Below, one piece after another: positions 53,801-64,000 of a stretch of 64,000 nucleotides of DNA. A program made the position numbers and the translations under genes. The notes beneath the pieces are model-generated. The model was not told the origin of the DNA. It did not search any database and worked only from the letters and a program-made list of their open reading frames with translations. The stretch comes from Isochrysis galbana (Eukaryota > Haptophyta > Isochrysidales > Isochrysidaceae), in the NCBI GenBank assembly GCA_018136815.1, contig CM030936.1:4230474-4294473 (forward strand), written 5' to 3'. Each line of letters opens with the position of its first letter. The stretch's first letter is position 1.

Positions 53801-54157
53801 TTGCCTCTCTTCTGGCGGCAGCAGCCGGAGCGCCACACGCTTGAGACTGCCCGCGTACTGTGCGGCTTCCTCGGCGGCCTGGCTCGCGCCTTCGACGGCT
53901 GCCTCGGCGGTCTTCCGAGCCTGCTTCGCCCCTTCCATCTCGCGCTTCACCAGCAGCAGCAGCTCCTGCTTGCTCAGCTCCTCGAGAGTGCGCTTGCGGC
54001 TCGAAGAAGAAGCCGAGGTGGAGGTGAGGCCGCCGAGGCGGTCGACGCCCTTGGAGAGATTGGTGAGGACGGACTGCTCGAGCACGTCGAACGACTCGGC
54101 CTGCTGCCGTGCAAGCGCCTTGGCGCGCTCGCGAGCCTGCTCGAGGAACGCAGCCAT
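47855..54157 (-). CDS. Golgin-type coiled-coil protein with GRIP domain
   Basis: Minus-strand exons 54157-52733, 52301-51813 and 51706-47855 join in phase 0 (introns 431 and 106 nt; donors GTGCGT and GTAAGA; acceptors CGCAG and GTAG), giving about 1921 aa. It starts MAAFLEQARERAKALARQQA and is mostly Ala/Glu/Arg coiled coil (EAEAARAQAKAAKLEADAAR). Near residues 1740-1790 lies a GRIP domain: TNLQYLRNALITAAERG, PVIAGFLEFSPEELKRI, with the Tyr that contacts Arl1 in known GRIP golgins. GRIP domains tether long coiled coils to the trans-Golgi through Arl1-GTP. Unusually about 130 residues follow GRIP (ending AAIKLISRG), including another short helix. Coding-strand (CT)n lies right upstream. Splice sites are inferred; the family call is strong. 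Confidence 0.85.
52302..52732 (-). other. Intron 1 of the golgin gene
   Basis: 431 nt, GTGCGTCACG...GATCGCAG on the minus strand. Its base composition is less biased than the Ala/Glu-rich exons on both sides, and the coiled-coil frame is closed through it. Confidence 0.75.
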
Positions 54158-54199
54158 CGTGCGACGGGCGGCGCCGACCGCCGCGCAGAGAGGGAGAGG

Positions 54200-54703
<504 letters not shown>

Positions 54704-55315
54704 TGCAGAGAGAGGGAGGAAGGAGGATGATGGGGGACAGGCGGGGGGTGGGTGGGGGGGGTGGGGGGCGGCGCGGGAGGCGGGCGCGGGGGGCGCCCGC
54801 CGCCGCCGCGCTCCCTGTGGCGGGGGGGGGGGGAAGAGACGAGGGGGGCGCGGCGCCTCCCCCTCCGCCCCCTTCCCCCTCCCCCCAACTCTCCCTCTAC
54901 TATTCTATTCTATGTCTACGTTGAGTTCTATTGTAGTCGTGTCAGTTCTACTGCCGGTGTGGCAACGTCGTCGTTTACCCCGTCACTAGAGTGCGCTAGC
55001 CGATCGATGTTACCTCTCGTCTACACAACGTTGCTATCCACCACTGGGCCGCCTTGGTATGGGGCCAAACATGGTACCCCCGCCGAGAGGGATTCGCCCC
55101 TCGTCCTCGCGCGACTGAGCGCACGTTCTCTGAGTCTCTTCACCCAACACAAGGTTGGACCAAACATAGAGACCGAATAACAACTTTTCAAGTCAAATGG
55201 GTTGTTCGAATCCCCGAACCCGCTCAAGGGAGCGGATGCTGGGTCCCACGCCTCGCAGCTCGCAGCGGGCCCAGCGAGCACTGTCACCGCCGACGCGCAG
55301 CTGGCACGTCGAATT
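54704..55315. other. Intergenic, no gene seen
   Basis: G-rich sequence to 54850, then mixed sequence with no supported frame. 55070-55090 contains GGTACCCCCGCCGAGAGG, close to the retroelement primer site, perhaps a decayed remnant. Ends at the TCGAATT target site. Confidence 0.4.
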
Positions 55316-56997
55316 TAGCCCGGTCACTCACTCATTTTAACCACTATTTTCCACCTCCGGTTGCGCTCAAAAGTTGGGCACTCATGCCCATCGGCCGAGT
55401 GACGTTGGCGTAGTCATCGGCGCCATAGACGGCCGATTACGGTGCGATGCGCGCGGGCGGCGGCGGCGATTGGCGTGGCTGCTAGGGCGGCATCTGTGGA
55501 TATGGTGCCTGGTGGGCCAGATGATCCCAGTGGGAGACCAACAAAGCGCCGGCAGCGCGCCCGGTCGCGCTCGAAAGTTGGGCACTCCGGCCCATCGGCC
55601 GAGTGACGTTGGCGTAGTCATCGGCGCCATAGACGGCCGATTACGGTGCGATGCGCGCGGGCGGCGGCGGCGATTGGCGTGGCTGCTAGGTCGGCATCTG
55701 TGGATATGGTGTCTGGTGGGCCATTCTATTTCAGTGGATGACCAAGAAAATGCCGGCAGCGCGCCCGGTCGCGCTCGAAAGTTGGGCACTCCGGCCCATC
55801 GGCCGAGTGACGTTGGCGTAGTCATCGGCGCCATAGACGGCCGATTACGGTGCGATGCGCGCGGGCGGCGGCGGCGATTGGCGTGGCTGCTAGGTCGGCA
55901 TCTGTGGATATGGTGTATGGCGGGCCAGATGATCCCAGTGGATGACCAAGAAAGCGCCGGCAGCGCGCCCGGTCGCGCTCGAAAGTTGGGCACTCCGGCC
56001 CATCGGCCGAGTAACGTTGGCGTGTTGTCGGCGCATAGACGGCCGACTATGGCGCAATGCGCGCGGGCTGCGGCGGCGATTGGCATGGCTGCTAGGGCGG
56101 CTTATTTGGATATCGCGCCTGGTGCGGCATTCTTTTCCAGTGGGAGACCGAGAAAGTGCCGGCAGCGCGCCCGGTAGCGTTCGGAAGTTGGGCGCTCGGC
56201 CCGTTCGGCCGGGTGACGTTAGCGTAGTCATCGGCGCCACACACGGCCGTCGATTTCGCGATGCGCGCGGGCGGCGGCGGCGATTGGCGTGGCTGCTAGG
56301 TCGGCATCTATGGATATGGTGCCTGGTGCGGCATTCTATCCCAGTGCGAGACCGAGAAAGCGCCGGCAGCGCGCCCGGTAGCGTTCGAAAGTTCGGTACT
56401 CGAGCGCATCTTGGTACGTTAACGTTCGGGCGGTTTTCGCGCCAATGCCGATATTCGACAAGATGTGCGAGGCTGGAAAGGGCAACTCGCTCGGCCACTA
56501 GGGCAGCATATCTTGATTTGACGTCGTTTGCTGTCACTAGTTGAAAGGGATGAAAAAAAAGACCATGCCGTCCGCCCGGTCGTGGTGCCAAATTAGCCGC
56601 TCTAGCCCTTGGTGACTAGTGGTCAACGTAAACGTCTTGAGTTTTGTGATACGTTCGTACACATTTAAGTGCAAAATTATGAGCTTGACTTATGGTCCAG
56701 TGTGCATAGAACCACGCCTTGTAGACCCAGTGAGTTGGCGTCCAAGGTTTCCTCGTCATTCCATGCTTGTGCCCCGCATGAAGAGCCTCACTAAAAATAT
56801 ACCGGAGGGGGGCCCGACTGTATTTCGCGCACCGTCTTCGAAGGCCTGAAATTCGGTATTTTTCGAAAATTTCGCCGGAGAACCCCCAATTTTTTTTGCT
56901 GATCCATCCTACCGGAACCTATAGGGAGCTTATTTTGCCCTTCATTCATCCATTGTAGCTGGTGCCCTCCGCACCCGCATAGTGAGTGACCGGGCTA
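55316..56997. mobile_element. TIR element carrying a 204-bp satellite array, with 7-bp target duplication
   Basis: Ends TAGCCCGGTCACTCACT (55316-55332) and its inverse AGTGAGTGACCGGGCTA (56981-56997). TCGAATT flanks directly at 55309-55315 and 56998-57004. The first two thirds are five tandem units of 204 bp; the last third (56400-56980) is unique and AT-richer, with a block TAAAAATATACCGGAGGGGG and TTTTTTTTGCTGATCC that is shared with 58690-58885. No transposase frame. Superfamily not assigned; a 7-bp duplication is uncommon. Confidence 0.88.
55370..56390 (+). repeat. 204-bp tandem repeat, five units
   Basis: Units start with AAAGTTGGGCACTC at 55370, 55574, 55778, 55982, 56184 and 56388. 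The first four are closest to one another; the last two are more diverged. 204 is a multiple of three, so frames stay open on both strands, but the repeats explain that; I do not call a protein. Confidence 0.93.
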
Positions 56998-57004
56998 TCG
57001 AATT

Positions 57005-57481
57005 CGAATTCTCTGAACGTCTGAACGTCTGCTGAAGAAAAAAAAATCTTCTTAAAAATCCCCGCTACATATGCGGCGTGAGGCAGCTTGCTAGTGCACC
57101 TCCCTACTACCCAACCTTAACCCCTAACAACCCCCTTCCCCTTCCCCAGTTCCCTCTTTAGCGGAGAAGCTGGTTCGCTGGTTCCAGGGAGGCCGCGCGC
57201 GCTGCTTCGGCCGGGAGTTGGAGAGAAGGGGGTGGGAGACTGTGACTCGTCTGAACGTCTGCTGAAGAAGCTCGAAGCTCATCACACCATCCCAGAACAT
57301 TCTCTCGTTGACGGTGATCTCCCACAGCAATTTCAGTTTCAGTGGAATCTAAGATTGAATCTATATACCATTTCAACATTTCAACCCGGTGTCGGAATGT
57401 TCTGTGACCGCGGCATGCTGGTACCGTCGCTTGATGACAGTAGACAGTAGGCACCACCGATGATTTGTGGAACGAATCTGT
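57005..57481. other. Intergenic, no gene seen
   Basis: 57010-57060 and 57240-57275 share CTGAACGTCTGCTGAAGAA. No other feature. Confidence 0.4.
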
Positions 57482-57825
57482 CGCATCCAGAGTATTTTAT
57501 ATACTCTAGGCGGATGCGGTGCTTCTATCAATGTGTAGTGTGTGAGAAAATTGAGTGAGTTTTGTTTTTGCCAATGAGTTGCCTCGAAGCTCCGCCGCAT
57601 TGCACGCCGCATTTGTTCGTTCGTCCTTACTCGTTTCATTGGTTTGTTTGTGCGATGTTGCGTTAGTTTTCGGAGTTTTCTTGTTGGTGAGTGAGTGATG
57701 TGGGGTGGTGTCTCGTGGGCCCTCGTCGCGATGTAGCGCGCCCTTTTCCCCCCTCTCTCAAGACTTCTCTTCACTCCATGCCCCTAGCCCCGCTGAGACT
57801 TGCCACGATCAAGCGCGCGCTTGAT
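57482..57825. repeat. Structured dispersed repeat, copy 2
   Basis: Starts with the hairpin CGCATCC-A-GAGTAT, loop, ATACTC, GGATGCG and ends with ATCAAGC-GCGC-GCTTGAT (57808-57825). The middle shares GATGTAGCGCGC, CTCTCAAGACT and TGAGACTTGCC with copy 1 at 21679-22012. Stem bases differ between copies in a compensated way. Confidence 0.6.
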
Positions 57826-58064
57826 TCGACAGAATCTCATCGTCGCAAGCGGAATGGAACTGGATTATTCTTTTGGTGAACACTCCAACGTTTTGTGGAC
57901 ACATGAAAACTACACCAAGAAGAACAAGAACCCAGCAAGGCGCTGCAAATTTGAGCTGCAGCACGGTGGCCATGCCCGTTACAACCACAGCGCTTCACTG
58001 CTCTCTGACACCTCTGACCCTTTTGATTTTGATGCGTCATCCGCAACAAGTACGCAGTACGCAT

Positions 58065-58888
58065 CGCCGGCTCAAAGTTGGGCACTCGCGCGTATCACGG
58101 CACCGGGATGGTAGCGTTGAAGCCGGGGGCGTGGCCGATTTCGGTGCGGTGCACGCAGCCGGCTGCGGCGATTGGCGTAGCTGCAAGGGTGGCATTTGTG
58201 ACTATGATGCTTGGTGGGCCACCCAGTATATCTGGATCAACACCAAAGCGCCGCCAGCGCGCTCGGTGCCGGCTCAAAGTTGGGCACTCGCGCGTATCAC
58301 GGCACCGGGACGGTAGCGTTGAAGCCGGGGGCATGGCCGATTTCGGTGCGGTGCACGCGGCCGGCTGCGGCGATTGGCGTAGCTGCAAGGGTGGCATTTG
58401 TGACTATGATGCTTGGTGGGCCACCCAGTATATCTGGATCAACACCAAAACGCCAGCAGCCCGCCCAGTCTTGGTGCAAAGTTGGGGCTTCTCGTCTCAA
58501 CAATTGTAGCGTTTCGAGTGGCTGTTAGTAGTGATGCTCGTGTACATATCGAAGTCAATCGTCAATCGCAATGCGTGTTGATGATCATCAAATGTGTAGA
58601 GAAGCACATTTCGTGGAGTTTGTGAGCTGGCAGAGCTCATGGCTCCGTCACTAGTTGTGCGTGCCTTGCATGAAGGGCATCGGTAAAAATATACCGGAGG
58701 GGGCCCGAATACTTTTTAACGCTTGGTCTTCAAAGGCTGAAAATTGGCAATTTTTCGTAAATTTTGCCGGAGGACCCCTCGTTTTTTTGCTGCTCTCTCA
58801 TACCAGAACCTATAGAAAGCTTATTTAGGCCTCCATTTGCCCATTACCGATTTTGCCCTCCGCACCCCCCTAGTGAGTGACCGGGCTA
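58065..58888. mobile_element. 5'-truncated relative of the satellite-carrying TIR element
   Basis: Two units of about 202 bp start at 58073 and 58275 (CTCAAAGTTGGGCACTCGCG), a third is cut at 58473, then comes the same tail as 56770-56997 (AAAAATATACCGGAGGGGGC, ACCAGAACCTATAGAAAGCT), ending TAGTGAGTGACCGGGCTA at 58888. The left TIR is missing. Confidence 0.85.
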
Positions 58889-59935
58889 GAGAGAGAAGTT
58901 GTCGCGAGGCCATGGTGGCACATTATCTTGGACCACTGCCGTGGCCAGTGAGCAGTTCTCGACGCCCTCGCCCACCGCCCACCATGCCTCTGCTGCTCTG
59001 CTGAGCTGCCTCTGTTCCTTCGTCTCTCACTCACTCACTGTAGGGAGCCCTCATACACTTCACGAGATGGCGCGACATGCTGTGTGTAGCGCGGGGCGCT
59101 CGCTCGCCGCCGGTGTACATCTGCTCTCAGTATCAGGTGCGTGCCCGCTGTGCCGATTATTGTGGGACAAACTTCATGGTTGGCATCATATCAACACTCC
59201 ACACACCACACACCACACAACCTCTCACTCCACGAAAGCGCAATCGTGCATTCCTCACCCATCACAGCCCGTGAGGGACACAACAGCATGAGTCCAGCAA
59301 CACTGCACACGTGCCGCCGGCTGCACATATCGCACTCACACGTGTAGGGCTGCACTTTTAGCTACATTGCCGCCCACCACGAGCCCGCTGCTACGTGCAC
59401 TTGCCTCACGCCTTCACTCTCGCACCACGCAGTACGCACTGTAGATGACTCATCGCTCACACCGCCCTCCCACACCACCTCGGTCAGGCAGCTGGAGCCT
59501 CGCCAGGGGGGAAGGGGCTGAGAGTCCCGGAGGGGCGGGGAAGAGAGCGAAACGCCAGACTTTACCAATGTCATATTTTTGGCAACGAGGGGTACTTGTG
59601 ACTTGCACGCGATTCTTTGGAACGACTGGCTTTAGGCTTTAGGAGGAGTACTTGACACTTGCAGAGAGAAGAGAGTATCTAGGGTAATCTTCGGCACCTC
59701 CTATTAGTGTGTGCTGCTCCTCTCGGTCAAATCCGGTCGGTCGGACTGTAAGTGTAGATGAAGCTTTGGAAGTAAGGGGAGATTTCCTTGATTTTCTCTC
59801 CCTCTTCTCTCACTTCCTCCCTTGACCAATAAAGTTTACGTGTACTCCTCTCCTTTCTCTCTCTCTCCCACTCTCTCTCTCTGGCCCTCCCCTTCTCTGC
59901 CCCGGCCCTGGCCCCGGCTCCCCGTCCTACTCTCC
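58889..59935. other. Intergenic, no firm gene
   Basis: 59195-59225 is a CACACCACACA simple repeat. Short frames lack motifs. 59840-59935 is CT-rich and leads into the microsatellite. Confidence 0.4.
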
Positions 59936-60168
<233 letters not shown>

Positions 60169-60436
60169 AGTCGATCTGTACTAGATCTGGATACCCCTTG
60201 TCTTTCTTCTTCCGCGGCACACCTGCAGGGAAACGGCTGGCGGCGAGGGACGCCAGTAGAGAAGGGGAAGAACAGGGCAAGGTGGTTGGGAGGGAGCAAG
60301 AGGAGGGAAGGAGGGAGGGGGTAGGGTTAGGGCAATAGACTCGGCCGCGCGGCCAGAGACAGGGCCACCGCGGAGAGAGCAAAAGGCCTCTTGAGGAGAG
60401 AGAGAGCAAGAGGCCTCTTTTGAGTCTTGTCTCGTA

Positions 60437-62632
60437 ATGGTGTGGCTGTTGTTCTCTCTGCCGCTCGCCGCCGCATTGTTGCGAGCTACCGTGCGCTGCA
60501 GATTCATTCTGGTTGCAGAGGACTTCTTCGTCGCTGGCGTTGACGATATTCAGTATGGTCTCTGCTCTCCACTCGGCCAGCGGCGTGAGTTAGGAAAGGA
60601 GGCGAACAGTTGGAGCGATTCTGAGTGGTGGAGCGCCGAGGGAGAGGCGCAAGTAGTTTCCAACGGCCGGTTGCGCGGCAGGCGGGTTGGAGTAGACGGA
60701 ACGTTGATGGGCGCAGGCGAGGCCGGCGACAAAGGTGGGAGAGGAGAGCGTGGCTTGGAGGACGAGGAGGGGCGGATGGCGGGCCGAACGTCTCGTACAC
60801 GCCGGCTCTCCGCGCGATTGGTGGACTGCTATGTGCTGGCCGACGGGTTTGAGAAGCTGCGCACTGGGGATGTTGTGACGCTTACGCTCGAGCAGCAGCC
60901 GATCGGCAGATCGGCTCCAGCGGCGCGCACGTCCGCTCTCGCCGATGGCAAGCTGGTCTACCGCGTGCTTCAGGTACATGAGGTGGTGGCTGCCGTTGAC
61001 AGGCCGGTGCGGTCGACACTTGACAGGCGCAGTCTCCTCACCATCCGAATGGTCTACACCGACGGCGAGTCAGTCTGCGACGAGAGCTGCGTGAACGCCT
61101 CGATGTGGGCAGCGGATGACTCGGTCGTTGCCATCACGTGGGAGTCGTCCTACGGCGTGACCACCTTTCCGATCGAAATGGGTGCCATTCTCTCAGTCAA
61201 CATGGGCGCCCCCGTGCCAACCTCCTGCGACTTGGGCAACCAGACGTATATTGCTAATACGCTTGCCATGGCAGCGGGGTATGACATCGAGGCGTACACA
61301 CACGTCGAATACTACCTACCCAGCAGTTCTCAGTGCGGTTTCGGCGGGCTAGGCTATGTGGGCTGCGCGCCGCCCTACAACCACCTCGTTACGTGTTACA
61401 CGTGGGTCAAGGCTACGCATACCTCGGTACGCACGCATGAGTTTGGACACAACTACGGGTTGTCTCACGCGGCCATGGCTGCGCTCGAGTACGGTGACGC
61501 GAGCTCGGTGATGGGCGCGCCGTACCGGCTGATGGGCTACAACGCCCCAAACCGCATCCAGCTGGGCTGGCTCCCCGACGCGTACGTCCGCAAGTACGAA
61601 TCCTCCATCTCTCCGCCAGCATCACCGCCCTCGCCATCACTTTGCCCTTACCTTGGGATCTGCGTCAACTACGACGACTGCTACTCCTTGGGCTATTGCG
61701 ACTGCGCCAAATACTGCTGGTACGACGCCAACTGCTGCCTGAATGTGCCACCGCCACCGCCCGCGCCGCCGCTTGTGCTGGCGACATCTCGCATCGAGCT
61801 GCGCTCCTTGTACCTTGACCCGAAGGAGACCGCCATTGGAGAGGCGTCAGCAGTCATCGCCGCCTGCGCAGGCTGCGTCTCTGGGACGGCCGGGTATGGC
61901 GACGGCGGTAGCTTGATCGTCTCATACCGGACGCCGCACGGGTACGACGCGCAGATGAACAGTGCGTTTCATTACACCGTCTCGGTGCACCTGCAGCGTA
62001 ACTTTGATCGCGGCACTGAAGTCTATGCCCACCTTTCGGCCAACGAGACGTACTATGACCCCACTGGGTACGTAGTCCACGTATGCGAAACGCATGCGTA
62101 CTATGCGGTTGTGGCAATGTCCACCTCAAATGCTGCCGTTGACTGTGGTGCTCCACTGCCCAAGCCCCTTCCACCGCCCGCACCGCCCATCGGGCCGCCC
62201 CCTTCAGGGCCACCGCCTTCCTCACCGCTACCGCCTTCAAGGCCATTGCCGCCTGCGCCGTCGCCCTCGTCGCCGTCGCCCTCATTTCCACCGCCCGTGC
62301 GCCCACCGCCCTTGCCGCCACCGCCCTTGTCGCCACCGCCCTCGCCAGCACCCTCGTCGCCCCAGCTACCGGCTTCGCCGCCACCCGCATTGCCACCCAC
62401 ACTACCGTCTACTCCCCCGCCGCGTTCGCCACCCGCGCCTCCACCCTCGCCAGCTCCGTCGCGTCCCCCTGCACCGACCTACTCGCCGGCAATGCCGCCC
62501 TCGCCGTACGCTTTTGCACCGCTCAAACCGCTATTTTGTCGGCTACTGCCCATTATTGCTGCCACACTAGGCAGCGCACTACTCGCCACCCTCATTGCGG
62601 ACGTCTTGGGCCTGCAAGGGGCAGCTTCTTGA
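60437..62632 (+). CDS. Gametolysin-like M11 metalloprotease, secreted and wall-type proline-rich
   Basis: 731 aa, one open frame from ATG 60437. Residues 1-21 (MVWLLFSLPLAAALLRATVR) form a signal peptide or anchor. The zinc site HEFGHNYGLSH is at residues 334-344 and the Met-turn sequence YGDASSVMG puts Met at residue 359; both fit peptidase M11 (gametolysin), a metzincin that cleaves Hyp-rich cell wall or matrix proteins. A Cys-rich segment follows (CPYLGICVNYDDCYSLGYCD), then a beta-rich part, then about 120 residues of PPSPPP/SPSP repeats like those of volvocine and haptophyte wall proteins. The extreme C terminus is a membrane helix (LLPIIAATLGSALLATLIAD). Predicted type I surface protein. 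Introns cannot be excluded in residues 40-130. Confidence 0.88.
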   Translation: MVWLLFSLPLAAALLRATVRCRFILVAEDFFVAGVDDIQYGLCSPLGQRRELGKEANSWSDSEWWSAEGEAQVVSNGRLRGRRVGVDGTLMGAGEAGDKGGRGERGLEDEEGRMAGRTSRTRRLSARLVDCYVLADGFEKLRTGDVVTLTLEQQPIGRSAPAARTSALADGKLVYRVLQVHEVVAAVDRPVRSTLDRRSLLTIRMVYTDGESVCDESCVNASMWAADDSVVAITWESSYGVTTFPIEMGAILSVNMGAPVPTSCDLGNQTYIANTLAMAAGYDIEAYTHVEYYLPSSSQCGFGGLGYVGCAPPYNHLVTCYTWVKATHTSVRTHEFGHNYGLSHAAMAALEYGDASSVMGAPYRLMGYNAPNRIQLGWLPDAYVRKYESSISPPASPPSPSLCPYLGICVNYDDCYSLGYCDCAKYCWYDANCCLNVPPPPPAPPLVLATSRIELRSLYLDPKETAIGEASAVIAACAGCVSGTAGYGDGGSLIVSYRTPHGYDAQMNSAFHYTVSVHLQRNFDRGTEVYAHLSANETYYDPTGYVVHVCETHAYYAVVAMSTSNAAVDCGAPLPKPLPPPAPPIGPPPSGPPPSSPLPPSRPLPPAPSPSSPSPSFPPPVRPPPLPPPPLSPPPSPAPSSPQLPASPPPALPPTLPSTPPPRSPPAPPPSPAPSRPPAPTYSPAMPPSPYAFAPLKPLFCRLLPIIAATLGSALLATLIADVLGLQGAAS

Positions 62633-62954
62633 TTCTTGATAGTGTTAAATCGACTACTCTCACTAGCTATACGAATCTAACCATCCAACCAGCTGCGCTC
62701 ACGACGTGTTTGACCGGTGAGACACCGCCGAGACACGCCCATCACTTATCTCTCCCCCCCCCCCCCCTCCTAACGGGAAGGGGCAACACCGACCTGCGCC
62801 GCACCCTCGAGGCAGACTTGGGCGTGCTCGTCGAGCTCACTTCCCGTGAACACCACGAGGGCGTCGGCCGCGCTGAGCGCCGCAACGACATCCTCACCCG
62901 GAGCGCCGAATGCATGCTTCAGCGCGCCTGCCTAGGGACCACTTGGCTCCTCCC
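62633..62954. other. 3' flank, no gene seen
   Basis: 62748-62770 is a C run. The frame around 62780-62930 (TDLRRTLEADLGVLVELTSR) looks faintly coding but has no start or family I can support. Confidence 0.4.
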
Positions 62955-63161
62955 GGCGCGCAGCGCGCCCGGCATCAGTTCGAAGTTCGAAGTTGGGCTC
63001 GCCGGGCATCACTTGGAGACGTCTGAGTCCTAATGGGCCCCGGATATGTGCTTGTTGGGTGTATTGGGAAGTTTCAACTGAAGAAAAGTCCTCAAATTTC
63101 CTCAATTCTGAGATGGTCATTTTTTACCCGTAAAATAAGTAAGCCCTGTTTGACCGCCCTA
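62955..63161 (-). repeat. Third copy of the GGGCCCCGG...GACCGCCC-TA repeat end
   Basis: Shares GCGCCCGGCATC.GTTCGAAG, CTAATGGGCCCCGGATATGT, TTGTTGGGTGTATTGGGAA and CTCAATTCTGAGATGGTCAT with the arms at 21328 and 28931. Ends TGTTTGACCGCCC then TA. It has no insert at the CCCCGGAT site. Confidence 0.8.
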
Positions 63162-63391
63162 CAACTAGCAGCTAGCAGTGCACGTATGCACGTATGCCAT
63201 GGGTCTGGATGCCGCCATCTCCGGCGAAGAATCGTTGCTGGCCTATGTCTTTGACGCTTGAGCACGTTTCAGCCTCAAAGGTAAGCTTGTACCTCTTCTC
63301 CCTTCTGGGAAACAACAATGATTGGGGACAAGGGTTTCGCCTTTGGCCTTTTTGGCGATGGGCGCCAACTATCAGTAAACTGATAGGGTCA

Positions 63392-64000
63392 TGGAGCGCG
63401 CGCCGCCTCCCGCCCTCGCTGCCGCGGCCCTCGCCGCGATGGACGAAGCTCTCATGGACACGCCGCTGTCGCCGAAGCGACCGCGCCAGGACGACCCCCC
63501 CAGCCAGGTGGGCACAAGAGCCGGCGGGCCACGCCCGCACAACGCCGAGAACAGAGAGAGCACGACCTGCATGCTGGTTGACAGCATGCAGCACACACAA
63601 TCCACATCCCACAGCCACACCAGACACACCTCCCCAGCGGGGCGATCCATCAGGGAAGGCCTCCGGGCCTGGACCCTACACAGCCGCGGTACCGCCCTCG
63701 CGCTCCGGCGCGAGGTGCCGGCCCGGCACCAACACATGCAAAACCCCAAGGGGGGCATGACGTACCAAAACATGGGGCCCAACATGGAACAGATGTGGAC
63801 CCCCTGGGGGGGGGCCAAGGACAGCACAGGAGATGGAACGAAGGGGAAGCTCCCCAACGTAGCTGACGGGCCGGAGGCCAGACGCGTCTCAGACGCGGAG
63901 AGTCCGGTAGCCGGTAGGTGTGTAGCCCTGAATCTTCAGATGTTTTTTTTTTGTGGCGATGGGCGATGGGGGAGCGTTGTCGAATCAATGTCGAGTCGAG
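63392..64000 (+). CDS. Start of an unrecognised gene, runs off the window
   Basis: ATG 63392 (GGTCATGGAG) opens MERAPPPALAAAALAAMDEA then TPLSPKRPRQDDPPSQ. The frame stays open to the window end, but CAG|GTGGGC at 63508/63509 is a plausible donor and the later sequence (63600-63950) looks like a repeat, ending in the inverted dispersed repeat ATCTTCAGATGTTTTTTTTT. I therefore support exon 1 (63392-63508) most. The KRPR stretch could be a nuclear localisation signal. No family identified. Confidence 0.35.

Noticed and set aside
55374-56177. 267-aa and 234-aa open frames on opposite strands over the satellite
   Set aside because: The 204-bp unit is a multiple of three, so any open unit frame stays open. 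No start context or domain, and it lies inside a TIR element.

Overview
The window looks like nuclear DNA of a high-GC, repeat-rich unicellular alga, most like a haptophyte. The host genes are eukaryotic, with GT-AG introns of about 83-480 nt. They include a bystin, a GRIP golgin, a Qb-SNARE, a gelsolin-type protein and a gametolysin-like M11 protease with a proline-rich domain. Between them lie long (CT)n/(GA)n tracts and a dense mix of retroelements and terminal-inverted-repeat (TIR) elements. The species is an inference. One run of exactly 100 N (27154-27253) is an assembly gap, so structures spanning it are provisional.

Layout. 1-8457: a Ty1/copia retrotransposon (LTRs 1947-2204 and 7406-7658) embedded in inverted fragments of itself, its pol frame broken by an exact 583-bp tandem duplication. 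8541-10241 (-): a rhodanese-like/methyltransferase fusion. 10418-14881: two copies of a TA-flanked MITE around an unrecognised 508-aa ORF and a 210-aa ORF. 15139-15510: a LINE RT fragment. 16807-17481: a MAPEG-like membrane protein. 19371-20759 (-): bystin. 21326-28931: a region bounded by two facing inverted repeats, holding a gelsolin-domain gene cut by the gap, and with a 435-bp hAT-like MITE nested in the right arm. 29303-31030: a short VTI1-like Qb-SNARE spliced in frame to a TMEM218-like membrane domain. 33125-35980 (-): a deleted copia element with identical 179-bp LTRs and a 5-bp target duplication. 36227-38833: a four-exon EF-hand protein. 40594-41410 and 41573-42473: two TIR elements, the second with a perfect 8-bp target duplication. 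43636-45615: a ubiquitin-like / HET-like / leucine-rich-repeat protein. 47855-54157 (-): a three-exon, about 1921-aa golgin. 55316-56997: a TIR element with a 7-bp target duplication carrying a 204-bp satellite, with a truncated relative at 58065-58888. 60437-62632: the M11 metalloprotease. 63392 to the end: the probable start of another gene.

The host genes do not form one pathway, although two (SNARE, golgin) belong to Golgi/endosome membrane traffic and bystin to ribosome assembly. A shared trait is a coding-strand pyrimidine tract just upstream of many start codons. The most novel items are the SNARE-TMEM218 fusion, the Ubl/HET-like/LRR receptor-like protein, the satellite-carrying TIR element, and a two-copy repeat (21679-22012 and 57482-57825) whose two predicted hairpins both show compensatory base changes.
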